Below, one piece after another: positions 5,971-14,606 of a stretch of DNA of 18,700 nt. Under the pieces are notes generated by a model that made no database searches, was not told where the DNA came from, and saw only the letters and a list, made by a program, of their open reading frames with translations. Each line of letters opens with the position of its first letter. Position 1 is the stretch's first letter. The position numbers were made by a program, and so were the translations under genes. Origin of the DNA: CAYYHA01 sp964471535 (GTDB taxonomy: Bacteria > Myxococcota > Myxococcia > SLRQ01); the NCBI GenBank assembly GCA_964471535.1, contig CAYYHA010000061.1, positions 1 through 18,700 of the forward strand, read 5' to 3'.

Positions 5971-6002
5971 GAATGGGGCCGGCGGCACCACCGGCCCCAT
6001 TC
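5971..6002. repeat. Repeated hairpin, copy 2, perfect 12-bp stem
   Basis: GAATGGGGCCGG (5971-5982) and CCGGCCCCATTC (5991-6002) are exact reverse complements with loop CGGCACCA. It starts at the first base after the gap and shares its 19-base core with 5909-5927. It is strong enough to act as a terminator-like or REP-like element. Confidence 0.65.
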
Positions 6003-6078
6003 GAGTCGCGTCCGGCTCCAGCGTTCGCGCGAGCCGCGCCGGAGGCGCGGCACATCCGCTTTTGCTACCGTCGAGGCG

Positions 6079-7566
6079 ATGGCGGCGCAAACGACCCGGC
6101 GGGGTTCGGCACCTCCCTGCCCGAGGAAGGGTCTCAGGCTCGCGGCCGGCACGGCGGGCTTCCGGGACCTCGCGCGGGCGGCCGTCGCGGCGCTGTGGAC
6201 GATCGCGGGCATGGCCTGCGGACAGGCGGGCGGCGCGGGCGCCAGTGGAGTGACGCCGGCGCCGGCCGGGCGCGCCACCCTCGGGGAGCGCATGTGCATC
6301 TCCGACGAGCGCTTCTCACTGGGGGCGGGCGCGCAGGCGGCCGAGGAACGGGCCTGGCACCTCGACCGCATCGAGGAGCTGGGCATTCGCTGGCTGCGCC
6401 TCGATCTCCGCTGGCGCACCATCGAGCCGGAGCAGGGCCGCTTCGTGTTCGACGTCTACGACCCGGGACTGCAGGAGATCTCGGCGCGGGGGCTGAAGCT
6501 CCTGGCGATCCTGGACGACACGCCGGACTGGGCCGCGGTGCCCCTCGATGGAGGCCCCGCCATCGGCGCGCCCGCGCCGGCCGACCCCACGGTCTTCGGT
6601 GGCTTCGCGGCGGAGGTGGGCACCCGGTACGGCCCGGAGCTCGGAGCCGTGGAGATCTGGAACGAGCAGAACTCGGGCTTTCGCTTCTGGGCACCCAAGG
6701 AGGATCCGGCTGCCTACGCCGAACTCCTCCACGCAGGTGCCGAGGCCCTGCGTCGCACGGCTCCCGATCTGCCGATCCTCTATGGGGGCCTCTTCTTCCA
6801 TGCGCAGGCGATCACCGGCGGACCGGCCTTTCTCGACGCCCACCTCCGCGCCCACCCCGATGCGGGCGGCGAGCCAGGCGATTTCGATGTCCTCGCCTTT
6901 CATCCCTATCCGCTCTATCCGCCGTCGGTCGGGCCGGAGTTCGAGGATGAGGGTGAGGTGGCTTTCGACACGATGGTTGCCGAGATGCGTGCGGTGCTCG
7001 ATGCACATGGGATCCGCCGGCCGCTCTGGGCAACCGAGTACGGTTGGCCCGCCTTCCACCCGGTCACGCCGGAGCTGCAGGCCGCCTATCTGGTGCGCGG
7101 TGCCGCCCTCCTGGCCTCGGTAGGCGTGGAGCGTCTTTGCTGGTTCACGCTGGTGGATGGACCCGGCACCGGCCGCTTTCCCCCGGAGGACGACTTCGGG
7201 CTCTTCGCCTGGGACGTGGAGCGGGACGCCCCCGGCCCGCCAAAGCCAGCGCACAGCGCCGTGGCCACGCTGATGCGCATCGCCGGCGCCCTTGCGCCCA
7301 CCGGTGCGACGCCGCTCGTGGACCCGCCCCGTGGAGTCGTGGGCTACCGCTTTGCGAACAAGGACGGTACCCGCTTCGCCGATGTGGTTTACGCCCTCGA
7401 CGAGGCCTATGCCTCGGCGGTGGAGCTTCGCGTCCCCGCCGAGGCGAAGGTGGAGGCCTGGGACCTCTTCGGCAACCCGGCCTCCGCCGAGCCAACGCCG
7501 CGCGGCGTTCGCATCCACGCCTCGACCCTGCCGGTGTGGGTGGCTGGGACGGTGGGGACCCGGTGA
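6079..7566 (+). CDS. Clan GH-A glycoside hydrolase, GH39/GH5-like, N-terminally anchored
   Basis: A 495-residue protein with a TIM-barrel glycosidase domain at about residues 70-400. The acid/base Glu196 lies in EIWNEQN and the nucleophile Glu320 in WATEYGWP, the two-glutamate signature of clan GH-A retaining enzymes. A segment LGIRWLRLDLRWRTIEPEQG (101-120) and AFHPYPLYPP (273-282) fit GH39-type enzymes. The C-terminal 100 residues look like a beta-sandwich. The N-terminus has a hydrophobic stretch ending in AGMACGQ (Cys47), a poor lipobox, so it is either a lipoprotein or has a signal anchor. The substrate cannot be told. The start has GAGG only 2-3 bases upstream, so a later start is possible. 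No sugar transporter or regulator lies beside it. Confidence 0.85.
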   Translation: MAAQTTRRGSAPPCPRKGLRLAAGTAGFRDLARAAVAALWTIAGMACGQAGGAGASGVTPAPAGRATLGERMCISDERFSLGAGAQAAEERAWHLDRIEELGIRWLRLDLRWRTIEPEQGRFVFDVYDPGLQEISARGLKLLAILDDTPDWAAVPLDGGPAIGAPAPADPTVFGGFAAEVGTRYGPELGAVEIWNEQNSGFRFWAPKEDPAAYAELLHAGAEALRRTAPDLPILYGGLFFHAQAITGGPAFLDAHLRAHPDAGGEPGDFDVLAFHPYPLYPPSVGPEFEDEGEVAFDTMVAEMRAVLDAHGIRRPLWATEYGWPAFHPVTPELQAAYLVRGAALLASVGVERLCWFTLVDGPGTGRFPPEDDFGLFAWDVERDAPGPPKPAHSAVATLMRIAGALAPTGATPLVDPPRGVVGYRFANKDGTRFADVVYALDEAYASAVELRVPAEAKVEAWDLFGNPASAEPTPRGVRIHASTLPVWVAGTVGTR

Positions 7567-7612
7567 GCCTCGAGCGCCCCGGCGTGCCGCCGCGGACGGG
7601 GCCGACACACGT

Positions 7613-8950
7613 TTACTCGGGCAGCCAGCGCCCGCTTTCCAGAGAGAGTGCTACCTGCAACTCGGCGTAGCGTTGCTCCACGCGGAGCCGACGAAGGCGT
7701 GCCTGAAAGGCGCGGTCCTGTTGGTCGGAGGCCAGGGACGGATCGAGGTCGCCGCTGCGAGCCAGGCGCTCGGCCAGAGAGGCCAAACGGATGGCGGCCT
7801 CTTCGGCTGCACTGGCGGTCACACGCTCGCCTTCGACCAGCCGGAGCTCTTCGGCGAGGCGGCGAACCTGGGAGCGGGCTTGGGCGAGACGGGCTTCGTA
7901 CTCCGCGTCCACCTGCCGCTGCTGTGCCGCCTGGCGCGCCACCTCACCTTGATTCCTGTCGAAGATCGGGAGGGCGACCTGCAGCGCAAGCTCCAGTGCC
8001 TGCACACCGTCGACCTCTCGTGTCGCTCGAACTCCCACCTCGATGGGGGGAAATCGGGAGAGCACCGCAGCACGCAAGGCCGAGTCGGTCGATCGCCGCG
8101 CGTAGCCCAGCGCAACGAGATCCATGCGATGGGTCTCGAGCCCCGCAACGAGGTCCGCCGCATTGGCCGCCGTGGGCGGTGGATGCCAGCGGGTCTGCGG
8201 CGCAGGGAGCTCGGCCGGCGCGAGCCCCAGCGCAAGTGCGAGTGCGGCGCGCTCGATCATCGCTTGGCGCTGCAGCTCCTGAGCCTGAAGCGTCCACTCC
8301 GCAAGCGAGCGCTCCGCGCGGGCCACCTGGATCTCGGTCGAGGCGAAGGCCGCACGCGCCTCACGGAGCGCTCGAAGACGGCCCTGCCAGTAGTCAGCCG
8401 CTTCTCGCGCCGTGGTGATGCGCCGGCCCAGGTACACGAGGCGAATTGCGTGCAATCGAGCGCCCTGCGCCACCTGCCACTCCTGCCAGGCCACCTCGAG
8501 ATCCACGGCTCGGCTTCTCTGCTCCGCCGACTGCACTCGTGCTCCACGCGAGACGAGTGGGGTCACGTTCCACGCGAGATCGAGGGCGTAGCCGGTCGCT
8601 CGGGCTTCGGCCCCTCCCACCGGCCCGGCCCACGCCCCCTCGAAGCGCGGGTTGGGCAGGAGGCCGGCCGCTACGATTTCGGCCTGGGCCAGGCCTCGCT
8701 GGGTGCGCACCGCTCGCAAGCGGGGGTTTCGTTCGAGCGAGAGGAAGGCTGCCTCCTCGGGCGACAGGCCGTCCTCGGGATCGACGACCGTCTCACCGTG
8801 CTCGCTCGCGGGCAGCCGGGCCCGTACGAGGGTCTCGGGCCGGGCGGGTAGGGCGGTCGAGGCGGCCGGCCTGGGCTCCACCCCCGCGCACTGTCCCAAG
8901 AGCATACCGAAGAGCGGCCATACGAGTTGGAACGGGAGATGTCGCTTCAT
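7613..8950 (-). CDS. TolC/CusC-type outer-membrane efflux lipoprotein
   Basis: A 445-residue outer-membrane factor with two OEP repeats of long alpha helices, about residues 60-250 and 265-440. The first repeat contains NPRLRAVRTQRGLAQAEI and AAGLLPNPRFEGAW, typical of CusC/CzcC-like proteins. The second contains QVALPIFDRNQGEVARQAAQQ, the hallmark of the family. A signal sequence ends in LLGQC (Cys21), an imperfect lipobox, so lipid anchoring is likely but not certain. The ATG at 8950 overlaps the TGA of the pump gene by four bases (ATGA). It is the last gene of a three-gene operon and supplies the channel through the outer membrane. Confidence 0.93.
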   Translation of the reverse strand: MKRHLPFQLVWPLFGMLLGQCAGVEPRPAASTALPARPETLVRARLPASEHGETVVDPEDGLSPEEAAFLSLERNPRLRAVRTQRGLAQAEIVAAGLLPNPRFEGAWAGPVGGAEARATGYALDLAWNVTPLVSRGARVQSAEQRSRAVDLEVAWQEWQVAQGARLHAIRLVYLGRRITTAREAADYWQGRLRALREARAAFASTEIQVARAERSLAEWTLQAQELQRQAMIERAALALALGLAPAELPAPQTRWHPPPTAANAADLVAGLETHRMDLVALGYARRSTDSALRAAVLSRFPPIEVGVRATREVDGVQALELALQVALPIFDRNQGEVARQAAQQRQVDAEYEARLAQARSQVRRLAEELRLVEGERVTASAAEEAAIRLASLAERLARSGDLDPSLASDQQDRAFQARLRRLRVEQRYAELQVALSLESGRWLPE

Positions 8951-11900
8951 GGCACGTCCCGCGCCGCGTGGCGCAGTCTCCACAGGTAGAACGCCGGGAC
9001 TGCCAACAGGTTGAGGGTCGTCGAAGTCAACAGCCCGCCACAGACGATGATCGCCATCGGCGCCTCGAGCTCTGCACCGGCCGCCTCGATGGAGAGGGCG
9101 AGAGGCAGAAGCCCGCCCAGTGCGGTTGCTGCGGTCATGAGGATGGGACGGAGGCGCTCCTGTGCCGCCTGTACGATCACCGCCGCCGGGTCCGCGCCTG
9201 GCCGCGCCGCCAAGAGGTCGTTCTTGTGCGCCACGAGCATGATGCCGTTTCGGCTGATGATGCCGGTCAGAGTGACGAAGCCGACCAAGGAGGCGAGAGA
9301 GAGGCCGTCCGGGAGGAACAGGGCCGCGACGAGGCCGCCCGCCAGACCGACGGGGAGACCTAGGAGGACGACCATCGCGTCGATGGGTGATCGAAACGCC
9401 AGCCACAGGAAGACGAAGATGGCGATGAAGACGCCCGAAGCGACGAGGAGCAGCCGCACGCTCGCCCGCGTGCGTTCCGCAGCCTGGCCTACCATGCGCC
9501 ACCGCACACCCTCGGGTACCCGCACCTGTCCGAGCGCCTCCCGCACGCGGCTTGCGACCGCGGTCACGTCCTCGGGCGGCGTCCACAGCGTGACGGTCAC
9601 GGTCGGTTCCCCGTCCTCGTGCCGAATGGCGGTGGGTTCGGAGGTGGTGGCAGCGCGGGCGAGCGTGGAGAGCGGCACCGGGCCGCGGCGTGCCGTCCAC
9701 ACCGGGATCTCGCCATGCACCGCGTCGGCGCCCGAGGTCCGCGCGTGGACGACCACGGGGATCCCGGTCCCGGCGGGGCCGGTGACCTGGGTGACCGGAA
9801 GACCCTGGCGATGGACGGCGAGCGCGTCCGCGACGTCGGCGGGCGCGGCGCCGGCCAGGGCCAGCGCCGCGTGGTCCGGCACGAACTCTCGTGTGGGCAC
9901 ATCGACGAGGTCGCGGCAGCGTATCCGATCGACCCCGGGGAGGCGGCCGAGCACGTCTACGAAGCGGCTGGCGAGGCGGCGCAAGGTCTCGAGATCCGGG
10001 CCAGCAAGCTTGATCGCCAGCGGGGCACGCTCACCGGCCAAGAGCTCGTTGATCCGCTCCCCGAGGAATCCGTCGAGGGCGAAGCGAATCCCTGGCACGC
10101 CGGCGAAGAGCGCGAGCAGCGGCGCGGCGGCCTCCTCAGGCTCTTCCCCGTCGTCCGGCAGGTCGATGTCCATCTCCATGCGATGGACCGGCGCAGCGTC
10201 TTCGTCGAGACTCGCCCGGCCGATGCGCGCGGCGACGTGTGGGATCCCGCCTTGCGCCCGTAGCAAGGCGTCGATGCGCCGCGCGAGGCGCGTCGTCTCC
10301 GCCAACGAGGTGCCCGGCCAGGCGTCGACTTCGGCGATGAGGACTCCCTCGCGGAACTCCGGCAGGAACGCACCACCAAGGAAGGGCAGCGTCCCCAGCG
10401 ACAGAAGCGAGACGGCGAGCGTCGAGATCAGGACGCGTCCCGGGCGCTTGTGCACCCAGCGCAGGACCGAGGCGTAGGCCCGGCTCAGGCGGCGGGAGAG
10501 GGCGCTTTCTGCGAGGGTGCTCGCCTCGGCCCGCCCCAGGAGGAATGCACTGAGCGCAGGCGTCACGGTGAGTGCGACCCCGAGTGAAGCCAGGATCGCG
10601 AGCGCATAGGACTCTGCGAGCGGTGCGAAGATCCGGCCGGCCAGGCCTCCCATCAGCAGGATGGGCAGGAGAACAGCGACGATGATGAGCGAGGCGTAGA
10701 CGACGGCGCCACGTACCTCTACCGACGCGTCATGGATGACCTGGAGCGTCGGCCTCGGCGGGTCGAACGAAGCGTTCTCACGCAGGCGACGCCAGATGTT
10801 CTCGGCATCCACGATGGCGTCGTCCACCACCTCCCCGACCGCGATCGTCAGACCACCGAGGATCATGCCGTTTACGGTGGCTCCGCGCAGCAGGAGCACG
10901 GCAAGCGCCGCAAGGATCGACAACGGCAGCGCGACGAGGCTGACGGCGGCGACGCGGGGCGAACGCAGGAAGGCGAGCAAGGTCAGCACCACGAGCAGCG
11001 CCCCGAGCAGCATGGCCCGTCCCACAGACCACAACGAGGTGCGGATGAAATCGGCTTGCCGAAATACCGGAGGATTGCGGTGGCAGCCCGGAGGGAGGGA
11101 GGCATCCAGGCGGGCGAGGGTGCGTTCCACCTGGCGAGTCAGATCGAGCGTGTCGGCCCAGGGGAGCTTGTCCACTTGCAGGTAGATCGCTCGATGCCCG
11201 TCTTGGATCGCTTCGCCCACGGGGGGCGTCGCGCCGAGGGTGACGGTGGCCACATCCGACACTCGAACGGGGATGCCATCGTCGTCGCCCAGCACGGTGG
11301 AGGCAATCTGGTCGAGATCCCGGAGCGTCCAGCGCGCGTGCGCCCGCAGGGAGATCCGCTGTGGGCCGGCCTCGACATAGCCCGGAGGGGCCGGGCCCTG
11401 GGCGCCGGCGAGGCGGCTTTGAAGGCGCTCGAGCGAGATGCCGCGGGCGAGCATCGACTCGGCCTGGGGCTGGATCTCGATGCGCGGCGTGCGCGCCCCG
11501 TGGACGGTCACCCGTGCGACGCCTGCGATGGCTTCGAGTGCGGGCGCGACACGCCACGAAACGAAGTCGGAGAGTTCGGCGAACGCGGCGGGATCGTCTC
11601 CCGCACTCGTGTAGGTGAACCGCAAGAGGGCGCCGACGGGCGAGACGATGGGGGCGAGTTCCGGCCGCGGCAGGTTGGAAGGGAGGCGGTCGGCTGCCTG
11701 CTGGAGCCGTTCGCTCACCAATTGGCGAGCCCGGAAGATGTCCGTCTCGTCGTCGAAGATGAGCGTTACGACGGCCAAGCCTGGGCTCGAGGTGGAGCGC
11801 AGGTGGGCGAGTCCCGGGATGCCCTGCAGCGCGCGCTCGAGGGGGGAGGCGAGCAGCGTTTCGACTTCGGTACTGCCGTAGCCAGGGGCTTCGGCCTGCA

Positions 11901-12054
11901 CCGTGACCATGGGTGGGGTGAAGGCGGGCAACGCGTCGAGCTTTGTCCGGGGAAGCTGCCACAGCCCGGCCACGACGAACAAAAGAGCGAGGACCAGCAC
12001 AGCGTGGCGGCCCTCGATGGCCACGCGGATGAGGCGGTCGAAGAGCCCGTTCAC
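8947..12054 (-). CDS. Heavy-metal-type RND efflux pump (CusA/CzcA-like)
   Basis: A 1035-residue inner-membrane transporter, full length for the family. The N-terminus contains LDALPAFTPPMVTVQ and APGYGSTEVETLLASPLE, typical of the heavy-metal efflux (HME) group. Two large periplasmic loops follow helices 1 and 7. In helix 4 the segment around residues 405-420 reads AVGEVVDDAIVDAENI: Asp411 and Glu418 match the proton-relay residues of CzcA (Asp408, Glu415), but the first relay Asp is replaced by Ala405, while Glu408, Asp412 and Asp416 are added. Translation starts at GTG (12054), overlapping the adaptor's TGA by four bases (GTGA). The exported metal or drug cannot be told from sequence. Confidence 0.94.
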   Translation of the reverse strand: MNGLFDRLIRVAIEGRHAVLVLALLFVVAGLWQLPRTKLDALPAFTPPMVTVQAEAPGYGSTEVETLLASPLERALQGIPGLAHLRSTSSPGLAVVTLIFDDETDIFRARQLVSERLQQAADRLPSNLPRPELAPIVSPVGALLRFTYTSAGDDPAAFAELSDFVSWRVAPALEAIAGVARVTVHGARTPRIEIQPQAESMLARGISLERLQSRLAGAQGPAPPGYVEAGPQRISLRAHARWTLRDLDQIASTVLGDDDGIPVRVSDVATVTLGATPPVGEAIQDGHRAIYLQVDKLPWADTLDLTRQVERTLARLDASLPPGCHRNPPVFRQADFIRTSLWSVGRAMLLGALLVVLTLLAFLRSPRVAAVSLVALPLSILAALAVLLLRGATVNGMILGGLTIAVGEVVDDAIVDAENIWRRLRENASFDPPRPTLQVIHDASVEVRGAVVYASLIIVAVLLPILLMGGLAGRIFAPLAESYALAILASLGVALTVTPALSAFLLGRAEASTLAESALSRRLSRAYASVLRWVHKRPGRVLISTLAVSLLSLGTLPFLGGAFLPEFREGVLIAEVDAWPGTSLAETTRLARRIDALLRAQGGIPHVAARIGRASLDEDAAPVHRMEMDIDLPDDGEEPEEAAAPLLALFAGVPGIRFALDGFLGERINELLAGERAPLAIKLAGPDLETLRRLASRFVDVLGRLPGVDRIRCRDLVDVPTREFVPDHAALALAGAAPADVADALAVHRQGLPVTQVTGPAGTGIPVVVHARTSGADAVHGEIPVWTARRGPVPLSTLARAATTSEPTAIRHEDGEPTVTVTLWTPPEDVTAVASRVREALGQVRVPEGVRWRMVGQAAERTRASVRLLLVASGVFIAIFVFLWLAFRSPIDAMVVLLGLPVGLAGGLVAALFLPDGLSLASLVGFVTLTGIISRNGIMLVAHKNDLLAARPGADPAAVIVQAAQERLRPILMTAATALGGLLPLALSIEAAGAELEAPMAIIVCGGLLTSTTLNLLAVPAFYLWRLRHAARDVP

Positions 12055-13256
12055 GGCTCCCCTCGGCCACCGGCGGTGGAAGGCCCTGTCGGCGTGAGCG
12101 CACCGGGACGAGTGAAGCCAATCTCACCGAGCAGTTCGGCTGCACCGACGGTGACCACCTGCTCTCCCGCGGAGAGGCCCTCGGCAATCGCGACGCGGCG
12201 CCCGTCGTCCGCGGCGATCCGGACGGGGCGTGGAACAAAGGTGTGCGGCCGGGTCTCGACGAAGGCAAGCCACTTGGTGCCCTGCCGGACGACGGCCGAA
12301 CGGGGGATCACGACCCCCGCGATGGCGTCTCGTACCGCCACGGCGACGAAGCGTCCCGGAGCCAGACACTTCGAATCGCTGGCAGACACGACGAGACGGT
12401 CGCTGCGCCAGCCGTCGTGTACCACCTGGCCACGCGCCGCGAGCCGGGCAGGAAGGGTGTCCCCGCAGGCTTCGATCTCGTACCGTGTGCCCGTGCGCTC
12501 TTCCGGCGGGACAGCCAGGTCGACCCAGCGGGGACCCTGCCGCAGGAGACGAACGACCCGGGCACCCTGCGGCAGGAGCTTACCGATTGTCGTCTCGACC
12601 TCCACCACCACGCCGTCCACTGGAGCGGTGAGGGGGAGGTGTCCGCTGACATAGGTGCGCAGGGTGCGGTCGGAGTGCTGCACCTCGGTCAACCTCGCCC
12701 GGGCCGATGCCACCGCGGCCTCGGCGCGGGCGCGATCGGCGGCAGTGGCGAGGCCGGATTCGACCAATTTGGAGACTCGACGCAGTTCTACCTCGGCAGC
12801 GTGGAGCTTTGCCGCGGCGGCGTCCTGCTCCCCTCGCAGCGCTTCACGCCGCACGGCCAGATCCGCACGGCCCACCGCGTCGAGGCTGGGGTCGAGGGTG
12901 GCGAGGGTCGCTCCCGCCTCCACCGTTTGACCCAGTGACACACGGAGGTCGACGAGTCTGGCGGGCAGCGGCGCGGTGACCCACACGTCGTCGCCGGCCT
13001 GCGCGACCACCTGTCCGAAGCGCGTCCGTGCCGTCAGGATGCTTCCGGACTCCGCTGCCTCCGTCGCCAAGCCGAGTGCCGCGACCTCTTCGGCGGTGAG
13101 CGCGACCTCGCCCGATGCGTCGACGCGGGCGCGCGGAGCGGTTCGCTCCTCCTCGCCATGAAACCCTCGACAGCCGCCGCCGACGAGCAGGAGGGCGACC
13201 ATCGGCCAGGGCGCCCTGTGCCTCCACCTGCGTTGCCCTAGCGCCATCGGGCGCAT
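12051..13256 (-). CDS. RND periplasmic adaptor (HlyD/CusB-like)
   Basis: A 401-residue membrane fusion protein from the ATG at 13256. A signal region ends in LLLVGGGC (Cys29), suggesting a lipoprotein. The two halves of the lipoyl-like barrel-sandwich are at about residues 93-122 (VTAPLPARLVDLRVSLGQTV) and 208-238 (LTAPVDGVVVEVETTIGKLL). Between them is an alpha-helical hairpin of heptad character (132-193). Beta-barrel and membrane-proximal domains follow. It links pump and outer-membrane factor across the periplasm. ATG at 13247 or 13202 are other possible starts, as no strong ribosome site marks any. No Met/His-rich metal-binding N-terminal segment like that of CusB is seen. It is the first gene of the operon. 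Confidence 0.9.
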   Translation of the reverse strand: MRPMALGQRRWRHRAPWPMVALLLVGGGCRGFHGEEERTAPRARVDASGEVALTAEEVAALGLATEAAESGSILTARTRFGQVVAQAGDDVWVTAPLPARLVDLRVSLGQTVEAGATLATLDPSLDAVGRADLAVRREALRGEQDAAAAKLHAAEVELRRVSKLVESGLATAADRARAEAAVASARARLTEVQHSDRTLRTYVSGHLPLTAPVDGVVVEVETTIGKLLPQGARVVRLLRQGPRWVDLAVPPEERTGTRYEIEACGDTLPARLAARGQVVHDGWRSDRLVVSASDSKCLAPGRFVAVAVRDAIAGVVIPRSAVVRQGTKWLAFVETRPHTFVPRPVRIAADDGRRVAIAEGLSAGEQVVTVGAAELLGEIGFTRPGALTPTGPSTAGGRGEP

Positions 13257-13473
13257 CGTAGGGCGACTGCTGCAGCGGGCATAGAGGTGTCCGCTGCGCT
13301 TTCCAGCGACCAAGGCCGATGCACGCCTCGCGTGCGGCTCCGGTGTTCGGGCGAGGAGCGAGGGCCTTCCGGCGACTTCTTACGGTCGGCGACGGCCTCC
13401 CCGCGTGGTGCAGGACACCGAAGGTGGCCGAGCGGCCGGAGTCCAATCCTGCCGGACGAACCGGCGCAAGGGC
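13257..13473. other. Intergenic region upstream of the efflux operon
   Basis: The stretch must contain the efflux-operon promoter, but I find no good -35/-10 pair. Close to the cytochrome-gene stop it holds small GC-rich hairpins (13426-13437 and 13451-13465). Confidence 0.4.
13451..13465 (-). terminator. Weak hairpin after the lipoprotein cytochrome gene
   Basis: GCCGG and CCGGC form a 5-bp stem around a 5-base loop, starting 8 bases after the TAA stop. A second short stem-loop, GGCCGAGCGGCC (13426-13437), follows. There is no T-run. Confidence 0.25.
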
Positions 13474-14097
13474 TTAGGGGGCGTAGATCTTGGCCTTTGC
13501 CGCGCCGTTGCATGCGTGGCAGCTGGCACAGGCACCGGTCTCCACATCGAGCGGCATCCTCTGCACCTTCCCGCCGCGTTCGACCTCGGCGGAGAGCGGT
13601 GTGACGAGGGGGGTGGTGGTGAAGAAGTTGCCCGCCGCGTTCGACTGCATCTCGACGACCGTGCCCGCCGCATCCGTGATGCGGATGGTGACCCCAGCTG
13701 CGGGCATCGTCCCGTCGGCGTCTTCGAACACGGTGCCGCCGGCGGTGAACCAACTGCCAGGCTGATCCGCTTCACCGGCGCCGCTGCCCCGACTGTGGCA
13801 GGACAGGCAGTTCGATCCTGGCAGCATCTGGGCACCTTCGCCCCAGCAGGTGCCCGGGCTGCATGCCTCGTTGGCCTCGTTGCAGGACGTCGCGTTCTGG
13901 TCTGGGGTTCCGTTCGTTCCCTCGTGCTCGTCCTCTCCTTCGACGCCTCCGCAGGCCCCGGCGGCAAGGAGAAGGAGCAGCAGGCCGAGCAGCCAGACCG
14001 GCCGTAGGGTGTGCGGTCGGCCCGCAGGCGCGCTGCTTTGCCGGGCTTTGGAGCCCCGCGCCCGTCGAAGCGTCCGCAGAGTCGTTGTGTGCTCCAT
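13474..14097 (-). CDS. Lipoprotein with two CxxCH heme motifs
   Basis: A 207-residue exported protein. A hydrophobic run ends in the lipobox LAAGAC (Cys49). Then follows an Asp/Glu/Asn-rich linker with three more cysteines (72, 79, 84). The first heme motif is Cys97-LS-Cys100-His101, and the second Cys190-AS-Cys193-His194. Between them, about residues 112-185, is a beta-rich segment (GGTVFEDADG, VTIRITDAAG, NAAGNFFTT) resembling a carboxypeptidase-regulatory-like fold. Covalent heme binding, and so a role in electron transfer, is expected from the motifs. The layout resembles multi-copy lipoproteins of myxobacteria. The start is uncertain: ATG at 14097 or 14121; both give an unusually long signal-peptide n-region. 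Confidence 0.75.
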   Translation of the reverse strand: MEHTTTLRTLRRARGSKARQSSAPAGRPHTLRPVWLLGLLLLLLAAGACGGVEGEDEHEGTNGTPDQNATSCNEANEACSPGTCWGEGAQMLPGSNCLSCHSRGSGAGEADQPGSWFTAGGTVFEDADGTMPAAGVTIRITDAAGTVVEMQSNAAGNFFTTTPLVTPLSAEVERGGKVQRMPLDVETGACASCHACNGAAKAKIYAP

Positions 14098-14129
14098 GGA
14101 GTAGCTCGGTACGGTAGTCATAGTCGAAG

Positions 14130-14157
14130 TCTTTAGTCCCAAAGGAAACGCCGTCAA
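14130..14157 (-). promoter_or_regulatory. Candidate promoter of the cytochrome lipoprotein gene
   Basis: On the minus strand TTGACG (14157-14152) and TAAAGA (14135-14130) are separated by 16 bases. The 14-base near-palindrome CTTTAGTCCCAAAG (14131-14144) overlaps the -10 box. The match is moderate. Confidence 0.35.
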
Positions 14158-14545
14158 GGCAGAACCTGGCGAAGCCGACCCCGTCCAGCACCGCCTCGGC
14201 AGCACGCTCCCTTGGTGAGAAGCGCGAGGAGACCCACCAGAAAGAGTGGGCCAAGGCCCGGCTTCCCGCTCTCTTCTGCGCAGTTGCAGCCCGGAGACAT
14301 GCGGTGCGATCCAGGTGTGGCCGACCCATCCGATCGGGGGCCGCTGCCATCACGGCGGCCCCTGCGTCGTCCCTGCATCCGGGCCAGCATCCACAGGTCC
14401 TCGCGCAGCGGCTCGACGACGAGGCGGTCGTAGTCATGGCGGCTCACCGGATGGTGCGACGAGATCCACCGTGCCGGCAGGGGAGCGAGGTTGTACAGGG
14501 TCAGCTCGTCCCCGGGGCGTTGGAGGGGAGGAGCGTGGCGCGCAT
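14154..14545 (-). pseudogene. Frameshifted remnant with MYXO-CTERM-like tail
   Basis: The minus strand from ATG 14545 reads MRATLLPSNAPG and then meets a stop. One base added in the C/G run at 14510-14517 continues it as DELTLYNLAPLPARW, then ISSHHPVSRHDYDRL, then PLREDLWMLARMQ, which looks like real protein. A Gly/Ser/Arg linker follows, then GCNC (Cys codon at 14286-14288), a hydrophobic helix (LGPLFLVGLLALL) and a basic end. GCxC plus helix plus basic tail is the layout of MYXO-CTERM sorting signals of myxobacteria. No ribosome site is seen and the rest of any gene is missing upstream. This may be a degraded gene, a small gene with a sequencing error, or chance. Confidence 0.35.
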
Positions 14546-14606
14546 GGAGGGTCGGTCGAGGCTGCTTGCCCGGCGCAGGGGGAGCGTCTAGGTAGGACCG
14601 GCGCCG

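Larger units (their letters stand above)
5724..6078. other. Divergent intergenic region with hairpins and gap
   Basis: No gene. It should hold the promoters of the DUF3592 gene and the glycoside hydrolase gene, although no good -35/-10 pair is evident. It carries three hairpins (5848-5867, 5909-5926, 5971-6002) and ten unknown bases (5961-5970). Confidence 0.5.

Noticed and set aside
7567..7612. Terminator between the convergent glycoside hydrolase and efflux genes
   Set aside because: Only a weak CCCCG/CGGGG pairing with a long loop was found, not enough to call.
8951..9700. N-terminal extension of the outer-membrane factor frame
   Set aside because: It lies inside the pump gene in another frame; the signal sequence begins at 8950 with an ATGA overlap.
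9011..12654. Long plus-strand open frames (9011-10477 and 10732-12654) opposite the RND pump and adaptor
   Set aside because: They are antisense to strongly conserved genes, have Arg/Gly/Pro/Ala-rich composition and no motifs. High GC content leaves such frames open by chance.
13415..13465. tRNA-like D-arm sequence GGTGGCCGAGCGGCC
   Set aside because: No acceptor stem, anticodon arm or T-loop can be placed around it, and it adjoins a coding gene end; it is better seen as GC-rich hairpins.
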